Source of the DNA: a virus
DNA length: 51,620 nucleotides
Virus record (IMG/VR): IMGVR_UViG_3300044675_006348
Span: 1-51,620 of that record
Direction: 5' to 3' (one strand)
Part shown: positions 33,754 to 42,189 of the stretch, piece by piece
How positions within the stretch are numbered: the first letter of the stretch is position 1
How the letters are laid out: each line of letters begins with the position of its first letter
Notes under the pieces: model-generated
What the model saw: the letters and a program-made list of their open reading frames with translations, nothing else
Told to the model about the DNA's origin: nothing
Databases searched by the model: none
Made by a program: the position numbers and the translations under genes

Positions 33754-33963
33754 TCATCGGCTGTGTTTTAGGATGCGGTCTCTCATTCGGAGCAACGAAT
33801 CTTTGTCTTGCTCCGAAGGATAGTTGAGTTCTTCGTCGATCAGTTCCAAGATAGCTTTGTGCTTGGCTTGGTCTGATAGTTTGGAAGAAAGTATTTTTTG
33901 TATGTCAAGCAAGTTTGCTTTGAACAATACAAGTTTTTCGGTAACGGTCAAAGGTTGTGGCAT
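33754..33963 (-). CDS. 69-residue helical protein
   Basis: Encoded between DNA polymerase and primase-helicase with 2-13 bp gaps. Helical and charged (LLDIQKILSSKLSDQAKHKAIL). Possibly a replication accessory factor; no family recognised. Confidence 0.6.
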   Translation of the reverse strand: MPQPLTVTEKLVLFKANLLDIQKILSSKLSDQAKHKAILELIDEELNYPSEQDKDSLLRMRDRILKHSR

Positions 33964-33965
33964 AG

Positions 33966-35858
33966 TTATTTCGAGGCTAGAATGTCTTGGATGATTGGGT
34001 TGGTTTCGTCACTTGGGTGATACTTGATTTCCCAAGTAACATCGCAGGTTGGAATGTATTTACGTCCAGCACGGCTGATCGTCATGCACTTGGAATCGAT
34101 AATCCTGGGGAGAGCTGTTGTGATGTCTACTTCGGTATCGAGTCCGTCGTGTATCTGGGAGTTCATGGAACAATTGAATCGTTTGTAGTCTGGGTTTGCG
34201 GCCCAAGCTATCATTGCTTCGGTCATGATCCAACCAGCACTACCTTGAACAAAGTAGTTGCAAGCTGTGTATGCTTGGTCTGGGTTAACATCGAGTCGGT
34301 ATCCACCAAAAGTGCTTACGCTGAATACTCGATACTTGACGTAGTTATCAGAAGCCATAGCAATACGGGTCTTGGTGAATTGAGTTACACCAGGGAACTT
34401 AGCATTGATGCGAGCACAGTAGTTAGGGGGATTTTTACCACCGTGGTAGCTTTCATTGATCTTGTTCTCAGATCCACCATAAAGCAAAGAAAAGTTACCG
34501 GATTTGATGTTCGTATACTTTTTGAGAATACGATAGTCTTCCTCGGTGAGCAGCTTTTTAGGTTTGTCTTTGATGGCACCAATGAGTTTAGCTTCGGCAG
34601 GGTAAACAATCTCCATGATAATCTGGTGAACAGACATGCCTTGCTCGAACAATGCAATTAGTTCCTTGTTACCGATAACGTAAGCCCAAATACGCAACTC
34701 GATGTTTACCAAGTCAGTACACACCCACACTTTTCCTGGGGGTGGACCGAATAGGTGCTTGAGTTCGTTGTCGGTATTTTGGTCATTGGGGTTGGATGAA
34801 GACTGTCGTGTTTCTCTGGTGCCTGTGATGTTCAGGTTAGAGTGTGTGCGATTGTTTTCGTCAACCCAGTTTAGTATTCCTTCAATATCTGTGTTTTGTT
34901 TTTGAAGTCGTTTGTATTTGGCTAGTTTGGTTAGTGCTGGTGATTGGTGATCTTCGAAATAGGACTTGAGTGCTTTCTTGTCCATAGCAGGCTTGGGAAC
35001 CTTACCCTGGGTGTAGTATTCTACGGGGATTTTAAGCCGGTTGTGGATCAAGTCGATCAAGTGGTCTCGACTGTTGGGATTGAAACGATATTTGATATCT
35101 GCAATTCGTTTGATTTCCCAACGGAGTTCTTCCATACGTTTGGTGTTGGAGTCTAAGATTTGTCGAGCTTCTTCTACGTAGAAGTATTTGCCAGTAGATT
35201 GCATGTCGTATGCGATCTTGAGCAGTTCTTTACGAGTGCAGTATACGTCCCACAAGCCATCGGACATTAGACCAATACGGAAGCAGCTCCACAACAACCA
35301 AGTACGTTCAGCATCACGACCACCGTAAGTAGTACAAGATTCTGGGGCAAGCCAATAGTCTTGCTTCCAAAAGCTAGTACCAGTTTTACGAAGTCCTGGG
35401 AAGTGCCTGTGTCCAGCTTTAGCTACGTCGTACCCTTTGATTCGAGCTTGTTTGACAGAGTCTTTTACTGCGTCTGCTAGAGCAACTTCATCATCGTCCC
35501 AGTAGTCACAATACTTGATTGCAAGGTCTTTCAAGTTGTGTGTGTCACCAGAACAGATAGCATGAGAAGCAAGCAAAGTATCTTCTACTCGACCCCAGAA
35601 AGAAGAAATGTCTACTCCAATTGAAGCAAGTGCTCGCATATCGAACGTAGTGTTATGAAAAATAATACGAGTAGCTTTTGCTACAAGATCGGTAAACGAA
35701 CGTAGTTCATCTTCATCCCAATACACGTCTCGATTGTAAGGATTGACTTGTCCTTGCCAAACGTAAGTGTAGGTTCCGTCACAAGCTGTAATCATAAACG
35801 GACGACAACCATGAAAGAAATCTAACCCAGTCGTTTCTGTGTCGATTGCTAGGAACAT
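33966..35858 (-). CDS. DNA polymerase, PolA family
   Basis: A 630-residue family A polymerase with no 5'-3' exonuclease domain. Proofreading exonuclease: Asp7/Glu9 in DTETTGL, FHNTTFD (Asn69 to Asp73), YGGRD (Tyr178 to Asp182). Polymerase: SSSNPNDQN (about 353-361), motif A TDLVNIELR (Asp382, Glu387), motif B with Lys452, Phe456, Tyr460-Gly461, motif C IHDG (His570, Asp571). Deviations from the family: Gly572 replaces the nearly universal Glu of HDE, and the Arg four residues before the motif B Lys is Tyr. The residue equivalent to E. coli 762 is Phe. Confidence 0.92.
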   Translation of the reverse strand: MFLAIDTETTGLDFFHGCRPFMITACDGTYTYVWQGQVNPYNRDVYWDEDELRSFTDLVAKATRIIFHNTTFDMRALASIGVDISSFWGRVEDTLLASHAICSGDTHNLKDLAIKYCDYWDDDEVALADAVKDSVKQARIKGYDVAKAGHRHFPGLRKTGTSFWKQDYWLAPESCTTYGGRDAERTWLLWSCFRIGLMSDGLWDVYCTRKELLKIAYDMQSTGKYFYVEEARQILDSNTKRMEELRWEIKRIADIKYRFNPNSRDHLIDLIHNRLKIPVEYYTQGKVPKPAMDKKALKSYFEDHQSPALTKLAKYKRLQKQNTDIEGILNWVDENNRTHSNLNITGTRETRQSSSNPNDQNTDNELKHLFGPPPGKVWVCTDLVNIELRIWAYVIGNKELIALFEQGMSVHQIIMEIVYPAEAKLIGAIKDKPKKLLTEEDYRILKKYTNIKSGNFSLLYGGSENKINESYHGGKNPPNYCARINAKFPGVTQFTKTRIAMASDNYVKYRVFSVSTFGGYRLDVNPDQAYTACNYFVQGSAGWIMTEAMIAWAANPDYKRFNCSMNSQIHDGLDTEVDITTALPRIIDSKCMTISRAGRKYIPTCDVTWEIKYHPSDETNPIIQDILASK

Positions 35859-35880
35859 AACAAACTTTCTACGGTACGAG

Positions 35881-36129
35881 TTATGAATTACGGACGAATT
35901 CGGCTACTCGGTGTTTCCAAGCAGCTACAGTAATTGGTTTAAGGTTGGCAGAAGCAGCATCCCAGGTAGCGTCTGGTGGAATAAACTCGACTTCACAAGG
36001 TCGTCGAAGCATTCCGTTAATTATTACCGCTACGTCTCTGGGTGGGTTTGGGTAGTGGACGTATCGGACTGATCCGTTGTGGTAGATGAGTTTTGCGGAA
36101 GGTGGTTTGGGTGGGATGGGTTTAGACAC
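35881..36129 (-). CDS. 82-residue protein
   Basis: The GTG start at 36129 has AAGGAA 9 bp upstream. It overlaps the C-terminal low-complexity tail of the next gene by 100 bp in another frame. The protein has a basic, aromatic N-terminus (AKLIYHNGSVRYVHY) and an acidic end. Function unknown. Confidence 0.55.
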   Translation of the reverse strand: MSKPIPPKPPSAKLIYHNGSVRYVHYPNPPRDVAVIINGMLRRPCEVEFIPPDATWDAASANLKPITVAAWKHRVAEFVRNS

Positions 36130-36548
36130 CAGTAGGTTCCTTGACAGTAAGTGTTGAGAGTATTAACCAAATGTTCGTAACAACGTGGAGCTTTTTCTGG
36201 AAGCTTTGCCAAGCCGTTACCGTATCCATTTGTGTGAAACACGATTGCATAGTTTTGACGAAGTTTGTGAATCTGCTTCATATCTTCGGCTAGAAGATAT
36301 TTGAACATCATCAAGTCGTAGTCGTAAAAATATGCGGTAGCGTTTGTCTTGGGTGAAATTTTAGTACGTATACCGAACGTGTTTGGACATCGACGAATAA
36401 AAGCCTGTCCTTGTGTTCCGGTACGTTCTGTGTTGTCACCAAAGATAAAGACTTTGTCTGGGTGTGTTTGACACAACAATGGAGATAGTGGTGTGTCTAC
36501 AATGTAGACAGCACACAAGTTTTTCTGGGGTGGGATAATGAGTTTCAT
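36030..36548 (-). CDS. FGDN-motif protein
   Basis: A 172-residue protein. Residues about 30-65 carry the pattern FIFGDNTERTGTQGQA and CPNTFGIRTK, which resembles a family of small phage/bacterial proteins (FGDN, GGQA, PN-FG, TK) of unknown function. A HTNGYGNGLAKLPEKAP segment follows. The last about 30 residues are low-complexity Thr/Ser and overlap the 82-residue gene. Confidence 0.65.
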   Translation of the reverse strand: MKLIIPPQKNLCAVYIVDTPLSPLLCQTHPDKVFIFGDNTERTGTQGQAFIRRCPNTFGIRTKISPKTNATAYFYDYDLMMFKYLLAEDMKQIHKLRQNYAIVFHTNGYGNGLAKLPEKAPRCYEHLVNTLNTYCQGTYWCLNPSHPNHLPQNSSTTTDQSDTSTTQTHPET

Positions 36549-36868
36549 GATGTTTCGTCAAGTAAATCACCGACAACTATTCCTGTGATAAAGTCGAGGC
36601 TGTCGGTGAATTTTGGGAGTTTCTTTCGGTTGTGGTGGTGTTTCTTGATTAGTGGTGGTGGGGACGTTGGGTACTTGACATGAAAGTCCGTTTTCATTAT
36701 GACTTTGGCGAACATGTCTGTAGTTTCTTCTAAAGACTTACTCAAAAGGTGGGCTGACTCTTGAGCAGCTTTAATGACCATATTTATTCGCTCAAGCGAC
36801 ATTCCTGCGTTAGTAAGTTTGGTTTTGATTCGTTCGAGTTCTGAGGGTGGTGGGCCGTTGCTGCTCAT
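36545..36868 (-). CDS. 107-residue hypothetical protein
   Basis: It overlaps the FGDN gene by 4 bp. It is helical with a basic middle containing a HHHNRKK cluster. It follows the 230-bp noncoding interval 36869-37098, where the leftward operon may be restarted. Function unknown. Confidence 0.55.
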   Translation of the reverse strand: MSSNGPPPSELERIKTKLTNAGMSLERINMVIKAAQESAHLLSKSLEETTDMFAKVIMKTDFHVKYPTSPPPLIKKHHHNRKKLPKFTDSLDFITGIVVGDLLDETS

Positions 36869-36978
36869 GAGGGGTTTCCTTAGTAAAGGGATGAAATAAA
36901 CAAAAAGAACCGGACAGGACTGGCTACCTGCTTTGTCTTATGACAGTTTTATATAGGTGTTAAACTACCGGCTCTGTA

Positions 36979-36995
36979 GATTGCTTAGGGCAATC
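36979..36995 (-). other. Small hairpin in the interval before the FGDN block
   Basis: GATTGC / GCAATC (36979-36984 with 36990-36995), 5-nt loop. It is in a 230-bp gene-free interval. I see no well-matched promoter and no T run next to it. Confidence 0.4.
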
Positions 36996-37098
36996 ACTCC
37001 CTAATTTCTCTTTGGGTTGAAGGAACCGTTGCTTAAGTGAACCCCGTTGGGTACCAGTTTTTCTGGCGGTTAGGGGTTAGTGTAACGGTCCCAAAGAG

Positions 37099-37719
37099 CT
37101 AATCGCACAAGATAGTTGCAAACCAACCGTAGCATCGGAGTCGTTGGTTATAGCCGTAAGCTACTCCTGACTCTCGGATTGATCGGTTAGAGTAGCAACA
37201 TCGTTGGACGGCTTCTTCTCCTGAGACTGTAGAGAATCCGACTCCTTCGTATCTGGCTCCACCGAAACTTCCACCGACATGGTAACATCGTTGCATTGCG
37301 GCTTGTCGTTCGGCTTTTGATTGGGCAAGTCCTCGTACTGGAGATACGGCGATCCTAGCGGTGGTGTAGACAACACTACCGGCTGCATCGACTGTCGCAG
37401 TAAGAATTTGTCCAGTTCTATCGACGGCCCGTTCAACGACGGCTCCAGTGGCTCGAACTGTATTGGTGACGACGGTTCCGGTAGCCTGTACAACTGAACC
37501 AACAACCGTAGCTGTTCCATAGACAGTGTGCCTAACCACTCCTTGGACCACACCGGGGGAATTGTAACAGCGACCGTTGACACAACCGAGTCCAGCACTT
37601 CCTTGGGGGATTGCTTGTACGTAACTGGGTCCGGAACGAACTTGTGGAGCTTGTCCATGACTGAGTCCTGACATCAAAAGTGTAACGATCAAACACACAA
37701 ACGTAATTGGTGACTTCAT
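37099..37719 (-). CDS. Exported planctomycete-type protein
   Basis: A 206-residue protein with a signal peptide (MKSPITFVCLIVTLLMSGLS). Residues about 60-130 are Val/Thr/Ala repeats (VVGSVVQATGTVV and so on). The C-terminal part (AERQAAMQRCYHVGG, EAVQRCCY, GWFATILCD) matches, from memory, Cys-containing secreted proteins common in planctomycetes. It is probably host-derived and acts at the cell surface, perhaps in exclusion. A 165-codon open frame overlaps it in another frame. Confidence 0.7.
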   Translation of the reverse strand: MKSPITFVCLIVTLLMSGLSHGQAPQVRSGPSYVQAIPQGSAGLGCVNGRCYNSPGVVQGVVRHTVYGTATVVGSVVQATGTVVTNTVRATGAVVERAVDRTGQILTATVDAAGSVVYTTARIAVSPVRGLAQSKAERQAAMQRCYHVGGSFGGARYEGVGFSTVSGEEAVQRCCYSNRSIRESGVAYGYNQRLRCYGWFATILCD

Positions 37720-37746
37720 GAGTCTTTTCTCCTAGTAAAACAAAAT

Positions 37747-37768
37747 GTAGACTGATGGCCCAGTCTAC
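37747..37768 (-). terminator. Terminator-like hairpin before the exported protein gene
   Basis: GTAGACTG (37747-37754) and CAGTCTAC (37761-37768), 8 bp, loop 6. On the minus strand it is followed by ATTTTGTTTT. It is upstream of the 37719 start, so it may be an attenuator or end the preceding transcript. Confidence 0.55.
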
Positions 37769-37824
37769 CGAACGTATCGAGGCTCATTCGGTATTGGACA
37801 GGTAGAGGCTACGAGTCCTGAGAT

Positions 37825-37856
37825 TCATAAATTACGAACAAAAGAGTAATTTATGA
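37825..37856 (-). other. Hairpin in intergenic leader
   Basis: TCATAAATTAC and GTAATTTATGA (37825-37835 with 37846-37856) form an 11-bp stem, 10-nt loop. It follows the ssDNA-binding candidate gene on the minus strand, before the terminator-like hairpin. It may protect the mRNA 3' end. Confidence 0.6.
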
Positions 37857-37892
37857 GTCCAGTGATAGGTAAGTTTCGTACGAAGTAGACAC

Positions 37893-38645
37893 TTAGCTAT
37901 CTAGGTTAGAAGCCAAGATAACTTTCTCGTTGGCAGGATTGTCGATGCCTTTGATCTGAATCTTTCCTGATCCAGCAAAGACGTCAACGACTTTCCAAGA
38001 CTGTTCGAGATACTTGACCTCAGCTCCAACTGCTGGCAATCCGGCTGGGGGTGCAGTCGGGGTTGGTGCTGCAACAGGTGTTGCAACGGGTGCAGGAGCA
38101 GGCATTCCCATCGGTGGCATGACGCTGTCGTTGGCTTCGATCACAGTGTCCATAGTGGACAGTCGAATCGACTTACCATCTTCACCGTATTGATCGGCAT
38201 AGATGGACCAGTGAAATGCAAGACCTTCTTTGGTCAAGAAGTAGTCGCCAATCTCGCTAACAGATTGGTGTCCTGATCGGATTTCCCTGGGGAGACCGAG
38301 TTTCTCCATGTCGTTCAAGAACATTTCGAACCGTTGAGCAGAAGTCATCTTTGCTGAGTCACCAAACCACCACAGCTTCTTCAAGGTCTTGCCTTGGTGA
38401 TCTGGATGATCGACGATTGGCAACACCATTTCGCAGAACGGTGTACCTACTTTGGTAGTACCGTCGGCTTGCAGCTTGTCTTTGGTGCTGTTAAACGAGA
38501 AGCCGGTCACGATGCAAGTACCGCTGGCTCCCAAGGGAACAGGGACGTTGGACAATCGGGATTCTGCTGTCTTGGCCTGCTCGATTGCGTTAGCGTTACG
38601 GCCAAGGAAGGACATGAATTCTTGAGATACTGCTGACTTTTTCAT
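37893..38645 (-). CDS. Single-stranded DNA-binding protein candidate
   Basis: A 250-residue protein; the ATG at 38645 (MKKSAVSQEF) is preferred. The first 170 residues suggest an OB-fold-type domain (GTCIVTGFSFNS, MVLPIVDHPDHQGK, LKKLWWFGDSAK). A Pro/Ala linker (about 180-205) precedes a small SH3-like end (VGAEVKYLEQSWKVVDVF). Its position next to the Sak4-like ATPase is typical for phage SSB/recombination pairs. Assignment by context and pattern. Confidence 0.6.
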   Translation of the reverse strand: MKKSAVSQEFMSFLGRNANAIEQAKTAESRLSNVPVPLGASGTCIVTGFSFNSTKDKLQADGTTKVGTPFCEMVLPIVDHPDHQGKTLKKLWWFGDSAKMTSAQRFEMFLNDMEKLGLPREIRSGHQSVSEIGDYFLTKEGLAFHWSIYADQYGEDGKSIRLSTMDTVIEANDSVMPPMGMPAPAPVATPVAAPTPTAPPAGLPAVGAEVKYLEQSWKVVDVFAGSGKIQIKGIDNPANEKVILASNLDS

Positions 38646-38727
38646 TTGAAAATACTTTCTTAATTTGAAACACAAAATGTTGAGTCAAGACTAACTGTTA
38701 GCCTGACTTGTGAGAGAACAACTGAGA

Positions 38728-39504
38728 CTAGGCTCCTTTCTTGTATGCCTCAGGAAAATGTTTGAAGAGGTTGGTCCAGGCTTCCTGGGGTGATTGCCCC
38801 ATAGGAATTACTGGTGGCATACTCCACCGATTTTTGGCTTGGTGTGCTGTCGAAAGAGTCGTGTATATAAGACGATTGTTCGATTCAACAGCTTTCCCTT
38901 CCATAGCTAAACCGGATGCTTTTTCGGTCACACGATTGATAGCTACGTCGAGGTTGAGAAAGAAGATGAATCCAGCCCAGGCTGTGAGAGTGCTTCTCAT
39001 ACCAAGACCTTTGTCGCCATCTTCCATATTGATTACGTGACACAAAACGTCTGCACCCATCGTATTGGGTAATGGGATTGTGCCTACGTGACCAATCAAA
39101 ATAACGTTAACTCCTTGATTGACCTTGGTTGAACAAGCATCAAGGAATTGTTGCAACACTTGTGGTGATTCTTTACGAACACCAGACGAGTATGCGTGAA
39201 AATCTTTGCTGTTGTTCTGGTAGTACATACGTAGAACGTAATCAAAGATTTTGTTTTGCAAACCTTTGGTGCTGTCGATAACAACAGTACCTTTCACGAC
39301 TTTGCCTACAGCCGAAACAAGTTGCTCGAAATTGTCGATGACGTAATTCACCGAATTTTCTGGAACTTGGTTGACCATTTCAAGGTCTTGATAGCCGGTT
39401 TCACCCACTGACATGCAATGGACTGGACCGGGAAACTGGAGTGCAAGGCTGGTTTTACCCATACCTTCACGACCATAAATAACACCTGATAAACCACGGG
39501 ACAA
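38728..39504 (-). CDS. Sak4-like RecA-fold ATPase
   Basis: A 258-residue ATPase. Walker A GREGMGKTS at 11-19, Walker B GTVVIDSTK with Asp77, and a NVILIGHVG strand later, as in Sak4/RecA-like single-strand annealing partners. A TTG start at 39504 with AGGAG 7 bp upstream. Together with the SSB candidate it likely handles recombination. Confidence 0.8.
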   Translation of the reverse strand: MSRGLSGVIYGREGMGKTSLALQFPGPVHCMSVGETGYQDLEMVNQVPENSVNYVIDNFEQLVSAVGKVVKGTVVIDSTKGLQNKIFDYVLRMYYQNNSKDFHAYSSGVRKESPQVLQQFLDACSTKVNQGVNVILIGHVGTIPLPNTMGADVLCHVINMEDGDKGLGMRSTLTAWAGFIFFLNLDVAINRVTEKASGLAMEGKAVESNNRLIYTTLSTAHQAKNRWSMPPVIPMGQSPQEAWTNLFKHFPEAYKKGA

Positions 39505-39537
39505 AATAATTCTCCTAAAACAAGAGGGACGGACAGA

Positions 39538-40431
39538 CTACGAATTGTTGTCTGCTTTTCGGGTGGCATCTTCTGGGGTAAAGGTGCCGGTTGGGTATCG
39601 TTTACGAAGTTTGGCTTCGTTTGCGTTGAGAATGTCTTGGAGAGTCAAGTCGAGGTCAACAGTAGCAAACACAGTGATGAATGCCCAGAATCCACGAATG
39701 TAGATAGGGAGTAGGGACCAGTCTGCGGTACGGTAGTACAACACACGTTTGACGTAATCCAGGAAACCTTCAACGTACTGTGGAAAGTCGATGGTTTCGT
39801 AATTCTTGTACGTAGGAAGTAACTCGATGTACTCGTTACACAGCATTACAACCGAGATTTCCATGACAGCCAGTTGCATACGTTTGTCGAGGGATTCGGC
39901 AGACAAGTAGTCTCCGTGTTTTTCGTTCAAAGCACGCTCAAAGATCAACGTGTACGGATGGTTAGCTGGACCTTGTTTGGTCAGCAAAGCAATGAGTTGC
40001 TTTTCATCACACCCAAACAGTTCTGGGGGTGGAATGAGTTCAAATTCAGTTAACGAAACATCCTGTAAACCGTATCCGTCAGTTTGCCACTTTGAAAAAG
40101 ATTCTGACCTGTATAGTACATCGATAGGCACCGCAAGATTTTCTTCTGGAGTTGTTGCAACGTACTTGTCCATGGTGTTTTCCAACATGGCGACGTAGTA
40201 GCAAAGGTCTCCCAGTTCTTTGATGTATGCTGTTCGAGCTGCTTCTCGATTGTCTTCAGAAAATAGATAGTCAAGTCTGGCTTCAGCCCATTCCAGTGTT
40301 TCTCCGGCGATCCCGAGAGTACAGTGGTTGAAGTCGTCACGAACGATATGTTCTGGGTCGGTGAATTGACTGGCTGCGAACGTGGTACGAACGAAGTTGT
40401 GGTATGGGTTGGTACGAGGACAAATTTTCAT
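39538..40431 (-). CDS. MazG-like nucleotide pyrophosphohydrolase
   Basis: A 297-residue protein. Residues 35-85 show the MazG pattern: GIAGETLEWAEA (Glu44, Glu47) and KELGDLCYYVAML (Glu72, Asp75), which bind magnesium and the triphosphate. The remaining about 200 residues are unassigned. It likely adjusts NTP or ppGpp pools. The start overlaps the upstream stop (TAATG). Confidence 0.75.
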   Translation of the reverse strand: MKICPRTNPYHNFVRTTFAASQFTDPEHIVRDDFNHCTLGIAGETLEWAEARLDYLFSEDNREAARTAYIKELGDLCYYVAMLENTMDKYVATTPEENLAVPIDVLYRSESFSKWQTDGYGLQDVSLTEFELIPPPELFGCDEKQLIALLTKQGPANHPYTLIFERALNEKHGDYLSAESLDKRMQLAVMEISVVMLCNEYIELLPTYKNYETIDFPQYVEGFLDYVKRVLYYRTADWSLLPIYIRGFWAFITVFATVDLDLTLQDILNANEAKLRKRYPTGTFTPEDATRKADNNS

Positions 40432-41489
40432 TAGTTTTCTCCGTGGAGTTCTTTGAACAGGTGAGGGACTGGAACAAGGGATTCGAGTGGTAAAGCTCCA
40501 GTAAGATACTGATAGTAGTCTTTCTTGAACTTGTCAGTACGAGCTGGGTCAAACAATCGAAGTGGACGACGATGGAACAAGTGGTTGTAACAGTCAGGAT
40601 TGAATGGATCAAAACTGTCTGAGAGGGTATACTCGTACATGTAGCAAAGACCGTCGATGATTGGATCGAGAGTAACCTTGCGAAACTCAGTCACGAGTTC
40701 TTCTGGGTGGGAGAAACAGTGTTGGTCTAACCACATGAACTTGTTCTTGGACACTGGATAATCTTTGTAAGGAGTACAAGTGTTGTAGATTCGGTTGATG
40801 TAGTAAGGAATACGTTCTCCGATGTTACGACCTGGACAACCAAACTGGACTTCTGGAATACGAATGATGTCGTAAATCACATGGTCTGTAGTCTTGCCTA
40901 GCACTTGCATTGCATGCAGATACACGTTTAACTGCAAGTCAGTGTGAATTTCCTGGCGGTGTTGTAGTCTGTCGTGGTATCCTTTACATTTGTGTTCTAT
41001 GAGGACTGGTAAATCAGGACTAAACGGATAGCCTCCTGGGTTAAATGGAGTTCGAGGAGTACCAATACCGTCGATCTTACCCATGAGGGAGACTCGATGA
41101 TTTTTGGTGTTGTACTCGAACTTGAATTGTTTTTCGGTCTCGATTTCGTAAGAAAGTTTGTAGCTGTCGTTGTACAACTTCATCATTTCCATTACAGAAT
41201 GGAGTGTGTTTGCTTCAACGTGAGCATAACCTTCTTCAAGATAGACGAGCTGTTGTCGTAGATCGTCATAGTTTTCCTGTGAGAGATTGTTGTAGAGTAG
41301 TGGGTAAGGTAGGGTGAGTTCCAACAGTAAGTGAAACTCGTTACCCCAAATTAGATTTTGGTTGACTGGTGCTGGTTCTTCCAGACCGCAACCGTAATAC
41401 AAGACAAAACTGAACGGGTCTTGTAGATATTTGCCAAGTAGCGACTGGGTTATTCCCCCGTCGACTGGGCCTTTCCATTTCCATTGCAT
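40431..41489 (-). CDS. RecB-like PD-(D/E)XK nuclease
   Basis: A 352-residue Cas4/RecB-type exonuclease. GNEFHLLLE (about 49-57) is the N-terminal motif, Asp140 in GKIDGIG, Glu165-x-Lys167 in LIEHKCKG, and QLNVY (about 186-190) as QxxxY. Start ATG at 41489 is supported by AGGAA in a CCCCAGGAA copy. It likely works with the Sak4/SSB system or in DNA degradation. Confidence 0.8.
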   Translation of the reverse strand: MQWKWKGPVDGGITQSLLGKYLQDPFSFVLYYGCGLEEPAPVNQNLIWGNEFHLLLELTLPYPLLYNNLSQENYDDLRQQLVYLEEGYAHVEANTLHSVMEMMKLYNDSYKLSYEIETEKQFKFEYNTKNHRVSLMGKIDGIGTPRTPFNPGGYPFSPDLPVLIEHKCKGYHDRLQHRQEIHTDLQLNVYLHAMQVLGKTTDHVIYDIIRIPEVQFGCPGRNIGERIPYYINRIYNTCTPYKDYPVSKNKFMWLDQHCFSHPEELVTEFRKVTLDPIIDGLCYMYEYTLSDSFDPFNPDCYNHLFHRRPLRLFDPARTDKFKKDYYQYLTGALPLESLVPVPHLFKELHGEN

Positions 41490-41731
41490 GAGTTTGGTTC
41501 CTGGGGTGTGTGGAGTTGTTTTTGAGAATTCTTTGCTTCCTGTTCTTTTCTAACAGAGTTTTCGCATCGCACTAACTTGTGTCGCCAATCATCGTAATAG
41601 AAACCTGTTCCGTAACAAGTAGGGCATGGACCTAGATCAAGAGAACCAATCATACCATTTTCAGAACAGTAGTTTCCTTCGGCCTCTAGTTCTTTCCGTT
41701 CTTTTTCAGAATATTTTGGTTGATGGCTCAT
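41450..41731 (-). CDS. 93-residue zinc-ribbon-like protein
   Basis: The ATG at 41731 overlaps the upstream stop (ATGA). A CPTCYGTGFYY segment plus another Cys (RCEN) could bind zinc as in DnaJ/Zn-ribbon proteins. It overlaps the nuclease start by 40 bp. Function unknown. Confidence 0.6.
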   Translation of the reverse strand: MSHQPKYSEKERKELEAEGNYCSENGMIGSLDLGPCPTCYGTGFYYDDWRHKLVRCENSVRKEQEAKNSQKQLHTPQEPNSCNGNGKAQSTGE

Positions 41732-42189
41732 GAATTTGCTTTCTGGGTGGATGGATGAACAAATTCGAGTTGGTCTGATGCTAGGTAGTGAACTGAGTCT
41801 GCTCTTTTGTGACTTTGAACTACCCAAGGATAGTCTGTTTTTTCTAAAAGAGTACCAAGTTCACGGTGACATGGATGACACGGGTCTGTTACTCTTACTG
41901 TGTCTCCGACTTTCCACTCATTTGGTGGTCGCTTTGTCAGTAAGTGGTTGAGTAGGGTGTGTGGGTTTCCTGGGCAGTTAAATACATATTGAATGTAGTC
42001 GAGGAATTGGTCGAGGGTGCAGTCGACTGTGAATGTCGTCACTGTTCCTTCACCCATATCGTAGTGAACGGAAGTAAAATCTTTGGTAATACCGTCGACA
42101 ATACGAGTGGTTTTACTCAAAAGTGTAACACGTTCAAGATTGAGTACAAAATCGAGGTTTTCGATGGTGGTAATTTTTACGAAAAACAC
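41728..42189 (-). CDS. 153-residue protein with SH3-like end
   Basis: The C-terminal half (EWKVGDTVRVTDP, GTLLEKTDYPWVV) resembles a KOW/SH3-type domain and contains CHPCH. The N-terminal half is beta-rich. It overlaps the uracil-DNA glycosylase gene by 13 bp. Function unknown. Confidence 0.6.
   Translation of the reverse strand: MFFVKITTIENLDFVLNLERVTLLSKTTRIVDGITKDFTSVHYDMGEGTVTTFTVDCTLDQFLDYIQYVFNCPGNPHTLLNHLLTKRPPNEWKVGDTVRVTDPCHPCHRELGTLLEKTDYPWVVQSHKRADSVHYLASDQLEFVHPSTQKANS

Noticed and set aside
36869-37098. tRNA or riboswitch in the 230-bp interval
   Set aside because: No cloverleaf and no recognised aptamer; only one 6-bp hairpin was found.
37161-37658. 165-codon same-strand frame inside the exported protein gene
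   Set aside because: Not annotated as a gene because the overlapped frame has a signal peptide and planctomycete-like ending. Kept only as an observation.
28400-40431. Z-genome (2-aminoadenine) phage hypothesis
   Set aside because: The nucleotide pyrophosphohydrolases and divergent PolA suggested it, but no PurZ-like adenylosuccinate synthetase and no DatZ-like HD protein were seen.
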